A stretch of DNA of 61,387 nt, taken from the NCBI GenBank assembly GCA_964612185.1, contig CAZTCR010000015.1, positions 1-61,387 of the forward strand, given 5' to 3'. Shown here in pieces: positions 24,357-32,776 of the stretch. The notes below the pieces were generated by a model. It did not search any database, was not told the origin of the DNA, and saw only the letters and a program-made list of their open reading frames with translations. How positions within the stretch are numbered: position 1 is the first letter of the stretch; every line of letters begins with the position of its first letter. The position numbers were made by a program, and so were the translations under genes. The DNA is from UBA1447 sp964612185. Lineage in GTDB: Bacteria > Bacillota > Clostridia > Oscillospirales > Acutalibacteraceae.

Positions 24357-26588
24357 TTACACAACTGTACCGGCGGCCTGATCGATGCTCAGCAAATAGT
24401 TTTCAAAATCGACCATCAAGCCGGCATCCATAGCGTCCACCTTACCGTCACCATTCAAATCCCCTGCTTGCCGAAAGACACCAAACGCCGGGTCGTCCCA
24501 ATTAATAAGATAGTTTTCAACATCAACCATCAAACCGGCGTCCAGGCTGTCTACTGTTCCATCACCGTTGACATCCCCGAATATCAGAATCGTATAGGAT
24601 GCGATAATATCCCCGGTTGTATTGTCGACAAGGTCAACTGTTGTACCGGTTCCGAACCCGCCGGAGTTCTGTGTGACAACAAGTCTTGCGTCTCCAACCA
24701 CTTCAACAAAATTGTTTGCAAAATCATTCCCTGTGATGCCCGGTTCAAGCCCGTATATCAACCCCGCGGTATTATCAACAACCGTTGATACACCTTGACC
24801 GGCGGTTAGCGCCGCGTCCAATTTCCAAACCGCGTAAAGAGTTACTGCATCGTTCTGACCGGCTATTAAATTCATCACTGTATCCCCGTCTGCGAAGAGA
24901 GGAAGCCCGCCGGCAGACGACGCCCAGCCGGTAAAAGAATACCCCGGTTTTGAAAAACCGTTGTTTGTCAGCGTCTTGGGGGTGTCATAGGTATGGGATG
25001 AACTTGCGGTGCTGCCGCTGCCGCCGTTGGCATCGTAATGAACAGTATAGGTGTTAGCCGACCATTGGGCTGTAAAGGTTGTGTCCGAGGACGGGACAAA
25101 GGCAGGCACATGCGGCTGCCAATCATTGAAGGTATAGCCGGTTCTTGTGACGGCCGGCGCTGTCAGCGGCGTGCCAAAAATCATCGGTGTCGGGCCTGTC
25201 CCCCCGCTGCCGCCGTTTGCGTCGAATGCAATGTTGATGAATGTCATCTGTTCCCACTGCGCGTAAAGTTTGATATCCGCCGTACCCACGGTAATATTTG
25301 CTCCGTCAGCGTATGATACGCCGCCTGAAGGGGATGTTGACCAACCGGCAAAGGAATAGCCGTTGCGTGTATAGGTGTTGCTCTTGAGCGCTGCCGATGA
25401 GTTTTTGGCGATATACTGATTTGACATGTCGCCCGTGCCGCCGTTCGCGTCAAAGGAAACCATTGCTTTCGCCAAATCCGCCTCGGTGACCGATTCGGAG
25501 GTGTAAGTGCCGTTCACATCAAGTTGAAAAATACGCAATCCCGGATTTCCGTCATTGTAGGATGCCAGCGTCGGGGCTTTGCCGTAACCGATGTCAATAC
25601 CGTCATCTGTTGTCGTCACAAAAGAGTTTTTGTGGTCATGCCCGTAATAAGTGCCGAGCATATTGCCGTAGGCAACCCAGGACTCGTAAAGCGTTTTGCT
25701 GCCATATGCAGGGGATGAGCGGTGTGCGCTGCTTGTGTAGGTTGATTCATTAGCGGGACAAGGTAATTCTTTATAGATATTTGGGATCGTTGTTTCCGGT
25801 GCTGATTTTGCCCAGTTAATCCGGTCAGTCTGTAAATACCAGGTTTGGCTGCCAAACGCAGAACCGTTCCCGCTCTGGCCTTGCGTACCGTTGTTGACAG
25901 TTGTCATGGTTTCATAAAAAACATCCGGCACAATGATGTGCATATACCAGAGAGAAGGCACATTCGGATAAGTTAAACTTCTTTGAACATAATAATCAAC
26001 CTGATCCGTATAAGGGCAGTCATAACCGGATGATGCGTACATACCGGAGTCCATCAAGTAAACTTGAAATGCCGGTGTTCCGCTTGCCTGACCGTTTGGA
26101 TATATCGGAATTGCGCCGCTGCCAACGCCGCTTAATGCATCAATATCATGGTCAACAGCATTATTACCGCCCCTCGACATATAGTAATCATATTGCGTCT
26201 GTTTGGATACCTTTGGTGTTCCGTCTTCCTCATGATTGCCGAATGTTACAGCAAATTTGGTATTTGTATCAATGAGCGGGGCAAGAAACTTGTTGATGAC
26301 AGACTTGTAGTTTAAACTACCGCCGGTTTGATTGTCTCCGGTAAAAACGCAGAGATCAGGCTGATATCTGGCAATCGCGTTTTCAAGCAGCGTAATCACC
26401 CTTGAGCTTAAACCGATGGCGGTATTTGACTGAATATCCGCAATCTGCATCACCGTAAATTTTCCGGCTGTGTCGAACTGCAAGGCACCAGAAAAGGCTG
26501 CCGAAGATTTCAACATGGATGGGGGTAACAATGCCGCAAGCATTACCAATGCGAGCAGTAAACTGAGAATGCGCTTTTTAATAGTCAT
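24357..26588 (-). CDS. Secreted metallophosphoesterase with three InlB repeats and dockerin
   Basis: A 743-residue secreted phosphoesterase. The start at 26588 gives a signal peptide (MTIKKRILSLLLALVMLAAL) with GGAGG six bases upstream. The catalytic domain (about 30-370) holds FTVMQIADIQ, VFTGDN, TFGNHEEDG, YLMDSG, WYMHIIVPDVF and GHDHKNSF. Note GNHE where the paralogs have GNHD. Three InlB B-type repeats span about 376-590. The pre-dockerin module (about 598-668) and dockerin (GDVNGDGTVDSLDAG, GDLNGDGKVDAMDAG) follow. The DAG/YENYL-type recognition residues match those of the neighbouring paralogs. A promoter at 26667-26695 serves it, and probably the 21151-24276 gene downstream. Confidence 0.9.
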   Translation of the reverse strand: MTIKKRILSLLLALVMLAALLPPSMLKSSAAFSGALQFDTAGKFTVMQIADIQSNTAIGLSSRVITLLENAIARYQPDLCVFTGDNQTGGSLNYKSVINKFLAPLIDTNTKFAVTFGNHEEDGTPKVSKQTQYDYYMSRGGNNAVDHDIDALSGVGSGAIPIYPNGQASGTPAFQVYLMDSGMYASSGYDCPYTDQVDYYVQRSLTYPNVPSLWYMHIIVPDVFYETMTTVNNGTQGQSGNGSAFGSQTWYLQTDRINWAKSAPETTIPNIYKELPCPANESTYTSSAHRSSPAYGSKTLYESWVAYGNMLGTYYGHDHKNSFVTTTDDGIDIGYGKAPTLASYNDGNPGLRIFQLDVNGTYTSESVTEADLAKAMVSFDANGGTGDMSNQYIAKNSSAALKSNTYTRNGYSFAGWSTSPSGGVSYADGANITVGTADIKLYAQWEQMTFINIAFDANGGSGGTGPTPMIFGTPLTAPAVTRTGYTFNDWQPHVPAFVPSSDTTFTAQWSANTYTVHYDANGGSGSTASSSHTYDTPKTLTNNGFSKPGYSFTGWASSAGGLPLFADGDTVMNLIAGQNDAVTLYAVWKLDAALTAGQGVSTVVDNTAGLIYGLEPGITGNDFANNFVEVVGDARLVVTQNSGGFGTGTTVDLVDNTTGDIIASYTILIFGDVNGDGTVDSLDAGLMVDVENYLINWDDPAFGVFRQAGDLNGDGKVDAMDAGLMVDFENYLLSIDQAAGTVV

Positions 26589-26666
26589 ATTATGCCTCCG
26601 ATTTTGATTGGTTAACAAGCCAAATGAACATACAAATACGATTATAGTATAGTACAAAGCCTTGAA

Positions 26667-26695
26667 ATAATATAACCTATAGGGAAAAATAACAA
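26667..26695 (-). promoter_or_regulatory. Promoter of the phosphoesterase gene at 24357-26588
   Basis: Minus strand: -35 TTGTTA (26695-26690), 17-base spacer, -10 TATTAT (26672-26667). It lies between the terminator of the 1916-residue protein gene and the start at 26588. Confidence 0.5.
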
Positions 26696-26720
26696 ATTTA
26701 GCAGATCATAAACATGAAAA

Positions 26721-26753
26721 GGCAACCGCGAAACAGATGATTTCGCGGTTGCC
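26721..26753 (-). terminator. Terminator of the 1916-residue protein gene
   Basis: A perfect 13-base-pair stem (GGCAACCGCGAAA / TTTCGCGGTTGCC) with a seven-base loop, followed on the minus strand by TTTTCATGTTT. It is the strongest terminator of the dockerin cluster and makes the first gene a separate unit. Confidence 0.85.
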
Positions 26754-26793
26754 AGCAAAACAAATGAACATTGGTTGTTCTTCCTATTTTGAA

Positions 26794-29700
26794 TTACGCT
26801 CCGGGTTTACTTTGGCTGATTGTCCCAACCTGGTGAATATAGGCATTCATCAAATTGACATCCAACGCGTCAATAATTCCGTCGCCGTTGATGTCCGCTG
26901 CCAAGCGGAAGATTGACTCTTCCTCAAAAGCACTCTGGTAAGAGGCGGCTGAACGGAGAAGTGCCGCGTCGACTTCGTTGGCATCGCCGTCACCGTCCAC
27001 ATCGCCGAAGATGACAATGTAATAAGTTTTTAATACAGCGCTTGTTGCCAGGTCAACGAGTTCAACTTTTGTGCCGGTGCCAAACGAGCCGCTATGGTAT
27101 GTGAAGCGAAGTTCGCCGTCGCCGGTCATCTGCACATAATTGCCTGCAAAATCACCCGATGTTGTCCCCGGTTGAATGCCGTAGATAAATCCCTTGCTGT
27201 CATCCAGCACGGTTGCCGAACCGCCTTTCGCTGTGAGTGTAACGGGCACTCTGCCCCAAACAGCGTATAAGGTTGTGTTGGCGGACGGGATGATATAACT
27301 TGCAAGCGGTGTTGTTGCGGAAGATGATAACGCCCAGCCGAGAAAACTGTAATACTGCCGAACGATATTCCCCTGCGGCGGAAGGGCAACCGCTGTGCCG
27401 GGTGCGCCGGTTTGCCCACCCGGTACGGTACCGCTGCCGCCGTTGAGATTGAAGGATATGGTCACATTCTCAATAGGCACATAGATGGCAAACAGCAGCG
27501 TTGTTGATGTTGTGGGCGCTTGGTAAGACCAGAAGCCGGTGGTAGCGGTTTGGCTGGTGTTCCAGCCGATAAAACTGTACCCTGCTTTTGAATAGTTATT
27601 ATACGCCGACAGATCTACTGTTGCATTCACCACGGTTGGAATCTGCACCGAGGTCGGGCCGGTACCGCCGTTTGAAAATAGTGTAATGGTGTGTGAGTTA
27701 GGCACCCAAATGGCGTATAGTGTTGAGTTTGCGGAAGGCATGGAGTAATTCGTCAGCCTATCCGTCAGTGTTCCGCTCGCTGTTGCTGCCCAACCGCCGA
27801 AGGTAAAGCCGGTTTTTGTATAACCGGTCATGCTGATATCGACCGCCGTTCCAAAATTCGCCGTAACCGGTGACGGTGTTGCTCCGTTACCGCCATTGAG
27901 GTTGAAACTCACGGTGTAACTTCTGACCTGCCAAACAGCGTACAGCGTCGCGCCGCCCTCGGGCATGGAGTAGGAGCTGAGTGCTGTCGTTGCCGCCGGG
28001 GAGGTATTCCAGCCAAGGAAACTGTAGCCGGGCCTTGCGTTCGCGAAGCCGCTTGTCGGCAGACCGATCGGGGTGCCGTAGACATTCGTAACGGCTGCCG
28101 GCGTGGTTGTGCTGCCGCCGTTGAGGTCAAAGTTTACCGTGTAAGCGTTAATTGACCAGGATGCAGTGAGCGTTTGCGCGGCAGTAATTTGATAGACAGT
28201 GTCCGCATACACGATAACACTCGCAGCTGTAAACCATCCATTGAAGGTGTAGCCGGTTTTAACAGGTGCCGGGAAACCGAGGGTGCCTGCACCGTAAGTT
28301 TTACCGTAACTGACTGTGGAGTTTTTAACACCGGTCGTATTATTGATTCTGCCGCCTGTCGGGTCAAAGGATACCGTGTAGTTATTTGGTGTCCATTTGG
28401 CATAAAATGTTGAATTAAAAGCCTCCATCTGATACGGCCAAGTGACGATTTGAGTGAGCTGTTCGTCCTTTGCCCAGCCGTTAAATGTATAGCCGGTTTT
28501 GGAGGGCGCCGCGGGTCCTGTAACACTTTCACCGACCTTGGCGGTTATGGGGTTTATGCCGTCTGCTCCGCTGAATGTTACGGTAAAGGTGTTTCTGTCG
28601 TAATAGAGTCGTAAGGTCAAATTGCCGTCGCCGGCGATGATTCCCGCGACAAGATTGCCAGTGTGACCGGGGTTGGTCGTGAAACCCGGGATAGACTGCC
28701 ATTGCGCCCAACCGATATCACCCGTTGTCCCCGTTTGAATGGTTGTTTGCCCGAGGCTGTATGAAGCGCCGCTGATACTTTGCAGGTAATGCTCGACCTT
28801 GAATTCTGTACCGGCTGCGGGGACCCACACAGCATACAGCGTTATCCCGGTGGTTTGCATGGTGAAGCTGATCCCGTCGTTGTACTCTTTCCCGCCTGCG
28901 GATGTAGTTGACCAACCGTTAAAAGTATAACCGCTTCTGAAAAAGCTGTTGGGGCTGAGCACCGTGCCGGAACCGAAGGTAACACTTTGCGCGGGCATGG
29001 TGCCGCTGGTTGCTCCGTTGCCGTTGTAAACGATGTTATATTGGTTTGCTGTCCACTGCGCGTTCACCGCCAGATTTGCCGCGGGAATGGTTGAGGGAAC
29101 AATCGGTGACCAGCCGTTAAAGGTATAGCCGACACGAACCGGGTTCGCCGGTGTTTCGAGCGGGGTGCCGTATTTGCCGCTGACAGACGCAACTGTGCTG
29201 CCGCCATTGGTGTTGAAGGATATTAAATAGCTGATTCTGTCATAATAAACCCGCAAAATTAAACTGCCGTTGCCGATAATGATGCCGGAACTCAGGGATG
29301 ACGGATAAGTGGTGTTGGACACAAAACCTTGATAGGTTTTATAAATCGCAACCCCGATTGCCGCGGTTGTTCCGATTTGCGTTGTTGTTTGATACAGCGT
29401 ATAGCCGCCGGACAAATTCTCCTGATAATGCTCCACTTTATATGTTGTGTTGGTGTTTGGCAGCCAAATCGCGTAAAGGTTAATGGTGGCGCCGTTATTG
29501 GTTGTGAGGTTCGTCACACTCTGCCCGGTAATAAAGTCTGTTGTGCCGGCGCTGGGTGATAGCGCCCAACCGAGGAAACTGTAGCCCGCTCTGACAGGTT
29601 CAGCGGAAGGAATAACAAATTCAACATCATAAGCGGCAGCATTGGGTGCCGGAGCGGATGAGCCGCCGTTGGCATTATAAACCACCGAATAAACAATCGG

Positions 29701-32544
29701 GTTCCATTTGGCATAAAGATTTGCGCCTTCGGTATTCATGGTGAAACTCGCGCCGTCATTAAAGGCTTTGGCACCGAACTGGGTGTTTGCCCAACCCAGG
29801 AAGATATAGCCCAACCTGGAGAAAGTGTTGGCGTTCAGATTCGCGGTCTGACCGAATGGCAGATTTTGAGGGGGCATGGACCCGGATACGCCGGATGCAT
29901 TGGGATTAAAACTGATGGCGTAGGAACTGGAGTTCCAAGCGGCGTAAAGCGTCTTATTGTCCGGCGCACTCATGGTATATACCGCGCCGTCCGAATAAGA
30001 GACAATGCCCGCATCCGCGTTGGCCTGTGTGGTCGCCCATCCTCTGAAAGTTTTACCGACCATTGTATAATTGTTTGGCCTGAGGGACGCGCTTGACAGA
30101 TAGGCGATTGACTGGCTTGACATGGCACCTGTACCGCCATTCGCGTCAAAAGTGATGGTATAAACACTCGGCGCCCAGAGCGCGTATAATGTAATGGTGC
30201 CGCCGGGTTGGGAAATCAGATTTATCACAGACTCTTGATTGGCATAGGCCGGCGTCGCGTCTAACGGACCGGTTCCCCACCCCGTGAATGTGTAGCCGGT
30301 CTTTGAATAGCCGTTTGCATTCAATGTTTTCGCGGCATCATAGGTATGCGTTGAACTGATTGTCGTTCCGCCCGAACTGCCGTTGCCGTTATAAACAACA
30401 GTGTAGTTGTTGGCAGTCCATTGCGCAAAGAGCACCGCGTCGCTGTCCCCCATGGTGTAGCTCGCGCCGTCGGCAAAAACAACATCCCCGTCCGCCGTCG
30501 TTGACCAACCTATGAAGGTGTAGCCCAACCGGGCAAAACTGTTGGTAAAAAGATTTGCTGTGCTTCCGGCATCAATTGCCTGTGCGGCCATCGTACCGGA
30601 GCCGCCGTTGGCATCAAAAGTTAAAGTGTTCGGTTTGAAGACCAGGTTGTTCACCGCATCCTGTAATTGTTTCGCGCAGTAGTCCACATAAAGTTGATAA
30701 AGCACATTATAGTTTGCCGTCTGACAAGCCACCGCGGCGGTATACGCTTCTTCCAGTGCCTGTCTGCTGGGATCGGTATAGTTCGAATAGTTTCCGGCCT
30801 TCCAAAGCCGCAGTTTCGGGTTAAAGGAAATGTCGGCATTCTGAACGGCCGTAACGATTGTACCCAACGGACTAACCGACGAACTATAAAATGTGTTGCC
30901 CAAGCCCGTTGTGAGGTATTGTGAGGTGCGGTTTGTGTAGTTCGCTCCTGCCAAAACAAGGCTGACATAGCCGCCGTTGATGTTGTTGAGTGAAGTGTTG
31001 ATCAGTGCCTGGCTCGCGTTGGGCTGATGGATCTTTTTCCAAGCGTCATCATAGTAACCGCTGAAGAGATTCCAGCCGGCTGAATAATACCAGCTTTGCG
31101 GATTTTTGCCCTTGCCGTCATTAATAAGCCCGCCGTTTTCGGGATCCGAACCGTTTGCTGTTACAATCGTGGTGACTCCGTTTGACCCCGTTATTGTTTT
31201 GGTGGTGGTGCCGATTGCCGTATTCAACGCCGCGCGAAGTGTTGCTTTGGTTACGCGAACGATCTCGACAGTAACCGCATGGTAATACTGCATCCAGTTC
31301 GGGGTGCCAGTGCCGGGCTTGTCGCCTCTGCCTGTCCATTGTGTAACAAGCGTGTAGCTGCCTGCCGCGCCGGTGCCGTAAAGGGTAGAACGGGTCTGCA
31401 TGCCTGCTGTTAAGAAACCGCCGCCGGTGGCTGTTGTGCCGTCAACCGGACCGGTCGGATTAAGGGCTGCCAAAGCGCCGGTACTGCTCGCACCGAGCAC
31501 ATTGCCCGTGTCGCCGGTGAACGCGACATCGCCATCCCTGACATGGATGGTTTCGTATGTTAAATCTTTGTTAGCGTCAGTGGACCTTGGATTGGTGTGG
31601 ATAAAGAAATGCATCCTGAAGTTGTTGGATTGCAGGCTTTGCGCACTGGTGTCCAAATATACCGTGGTTTTGCCGCGTCTGGGATCTCCGCCGGCATAGG
31701 TGCCCTGTCCGTCAGCAATATATTGGTCGTAAGCGCCTTCATGCGGCGGATCTGCTATCAACATTGTTCTCTTCGGGATGGTTGTGTCGCCGTCATCAAC
31801 ACGGGCATTGGTTGAAAAATCAAAATAACCGGAGCTGTATTCACCGCCGTCCGCGGCTTCCCCGATGGTGTTGCCATAGACACCCTTGCCCAGCAGTCTG
31901 CCGACATAAGGCACATCCGCGGCATTATCAACATTGCTATAAGCGGAGGTAAACGCCCAGATACCCGCAGGGAAAATAATGTTTTCAACATAAGAAAAGC
32001 CGTTGGTGGCATAGGTGTCAGTAACCGATACACCGGTGTATGGGTTATTCCAGGTATAGGTATAGGTGATGGTAATTTTAATCACATCGCCTGCCGTGGC
32101 GGTGCCGCCCCTGATTTCCCAGGAGGCGGCAGTGGTGTTGGATAATAAGCCTGAGGTTTGCGTCGGCGAGGCGCTCGCCCCGGTGATCGCAACAGAAATT
32201 ATATCAACCGGCACGGAAGATGTGAAAGCAATTGAGGGCCACTGCGGGGTTTCACCGTCATAAGCCTGGGCGGCATATGACCCGGTAATAAAGGGCACAC
32301 CGGACGGCGTTGCTTTTTTAATAGTTGTGCCGCTGCCCATCGTATCACCGGATGCGCCGACCCTTGTGACATCGGTCACATCAAGGGTAATATCGGGCGC
32401 CGGTCTGCGGAATTGTGAGGCGTTAAAAGGAGTTACCGCCTGCGGCTGTGCACCGGCAGCAATAGCGTTGAAGCCAATGCTGACTGTGCCGATAACCATT
32501 GTCATAACCATGAGCAAGCTGAGAATTCGTTTGGGTTTACACAT
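26794..32544 (-). CDS. Giant secreted InlB-repeat / dockerin protein
   Basis: A 1916-residue secreted protein. The signal peptide is MCKPKRILSLLMVMTMVIGT (GGAGGG upstream). The first about 430 residues are beta-rich and not recognised. A helical FIVAR-like region spans about 435-635 (including LEEAYTAAVACQTANYN). About 13 InlB B-type repeats follow (about 638-1768), interrupted by two MucBP-like units that begin YKVEHYQENL and FKVEHYLQS and end in RVYYDR / RLYYDR. The pre-dockerin module (about 1770-1843) and dockerin (GDVDGDGDANEVDAA, ADINGDGIIDALDVN) close it. This dockerin is the most different of the six: its recognition residues are AA/VN instead of AG/SG. No catalytic domain is seen; an adhesin-like or structural scaffold-bound protein is likely. 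It is the first gene of the cluster. Confidence 0.87.
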   Translation of the reverse strand: MCKPKRILSLLMVMTMVIGTVSIGFNAIAAGAQPQAVTPFNASQFRRPAPDITLDVTDVTRVGASGDTMGSGTTIKKATPSGVPFITGSYAAQAYDGETPQWPSIAFTSSVPVDIISVAITGASASPTQTSGLLSNTTAASWEIRGGTATAGDVIKITITYTYTWNNPYTGVSVTDTYATNGFSYVENIIFPAGIWAFTSAYSNVDNAADVPYVGRLLGKGVYGNTIGEAADGGEYSSGYFDFSTNARVDDGDTTIPKRTMLIADPPHEGAYDQYIADGQGTYAGGDPRRGKTTVYLDTSAQSLQSNNFRMHFFIHTNPRSTDANKDLTYETIHVRDGDVAFTGDTGNVLGASSTGALAALNPTGPVDGTTATGGGFLTAGMQTRSTLYGTGAAGSYTLVTQWTGRGDKPGTGTPNWMQYYHAVTVEIVRVTKATLRAALNTAIGTTTKTITGSNGVTTIVTANGSDPENGGLINDGKGKNPQSWYYSAGWNLFSGYYDDAWKKIHQPNASQALINTSLNNINGGYVSLVLAGANYTNRTSQYLTTGLGNTFYSSSVSPLGTIVTAVQNADISFNPKLRLWKAGNYSNYTDPSRQALEEAYTAAVACQTANYNVLYQLYVDYCAKQLQDAVNNLVFKPNTLTFDANGGSGTMAAQAIDAGSTANLFTNSFARLGYTFIGWSTTADGDVVFADGASYTMGDSDAVLFAQWTANNYTVVYNGNGSSGGTTISSTHTYDAAKTLNANGYSKTGYTFTGWGTGPLDATPAYANQESVINLISQPGGTITLYALWAPSVYTITFDANGGTGAMSSQSIAYLSSASLRPNNYTMVGKTFRGWATTQANADAGIVSYSDGAVYTMSAPDNKTLYAAWNSSSYAISFNPNASGVSGSMPPQNLPFGQTANLNANTFSRLGYIFLGWANTQFGAKAFNDGASFTMNTEGANLYAKWNPIVYSVVYNANGGSSAPAPNAAAYDVEFVIPSAEPVRAGYSFLGWALSPSAGTTDFITGQSVTNLTTNNGATINLYAIWLPNTNTTYKVEHYQENLSGGYTLYQTTTQIGTTAAIGVAIYKTYQGFVSNTTYPSSLSSGIIIGNGSLILRVYYDRISYLISFNTNGGSTVASVSGKYGTPLETPANPVRVGYTFNGWSPIVPSTIPAANLAVNAQWTANQYNIVYNGNGATSGTMPAQSVTFGSGTVLSPNSFFRSGYTFNGWSTTSAGGKEYNDGISFTMQTTGITLYAVWVPAAGTEFKVEHYLQSISGASYSLGQTTIQTGTTGDIGWAQWQSIPGFTTNPGHTGNLVAGIIAGDGNLTLRLYYDRNTFTVTFSGADGINPITAKVGESVTGPAAPSKTGYTFNGWAKDEQLTQIVTWPYQMEAFNSTFYAKWTPNNYTVSFDPTGGRINNTTGVKNSTVSYGKTYGAGTLGFPAPVKTGYTFNGWFTAASVIVYADTVYQITAAQTLTASWSINAYTVNFDLNGGSTTTPAAVTNVYGTPIGLPTSGFANARPGYSFLGWNTSPAATTALSSYSMPEGGATLYAVWQVRSYTVSFNLNGGNGATPSPVTANFGTAVDISMTGYTKTGFTFGGWAATASGTLTDRLTNYSMPSANSTLYAIWVPNSHTITLFSNGGTGPTSVQIPTVVNATVDLSAYNNYSKAGYSFIGWNTSQTATTGFWSYQAPTTSTTLLFAIYVPIENVTISFNLNGGSGTVPGGQTGAPGTAVALPPQGNIVRQYYSFLGWALSSSATTPLASYIIPSANTTLYAVWGRVPVTLTAKGGSATVLDDSKGFIYGIQPGTTSGDFAGNYVQMTGDGELRFTYHSGSFGTGTKVELVDLATSAVLKTYYIVIFGDVDGDGDANEVDAALLRSAASYQSAFEEESIFRLAADINGDGIIDALDVNLMNAYIHQVGTISQSKPGA

Positions 32545-32613
32545 TCAAATACCCTCCATCTGGTTTATAAAATCCGGGGCAACACTATAATAAGGTTACT
32601 ATTACACAGGTAT

Positions 32614-32642
32614 AAAATAACACAAAGCACTTGGTATGTCAA
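32614..32642 (-). promoter_or_regulatory. Promoter at the head of the dockerin cluster
   Basis: Minus strand: perfect -35 TTGACA (32642-32637), 17-base spacer, -10 TATTTT (32619-32614), about 70-100 bases before the start at 32544. Confidence 0.6.
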
Positions 32643-32712
32643 ATTATTCTTAAAATAAGAGCATAATTTAACCGCACGACAATGCCCGATTCCGTCAAAG
32701 TAAAACCTCTGC

Positions 32713-32740
32713 TTGAAATATGCCAAAATAATGTTATAAT
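32713..32740 (+). promoter_or_regulatory. Promoter of metG
   Basis: Plus strand: -35 TTGAAA (32713-32718), 16-base spacer, perfect -10 TATAAT (32735-32740), with the metG start 37 bases after the -10. No T-box or other leader fits in this short space, so metG is apparently not under T-box control. Confidence 0.7.
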
Positions 32741-32776
32741 TGTAACACCTTATTCAACTGAAAGGTCGTATACACG

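Noticed and set aside
16185..26588. Cellulosome for plant cell wall breakdown
   Set aside because: No glycoside hydrolase, CBM3 or cohesin was found; dockerins alone do not show cellulose degradation.
9470..32544. Regularly spaced similar DNA segments, CRISPR-like at first sight
   Set aside because: The spacing of about 180-240 bases follows protein repeats in one reading frame; units are coding and not palindromic, with no spacers or cas genes.
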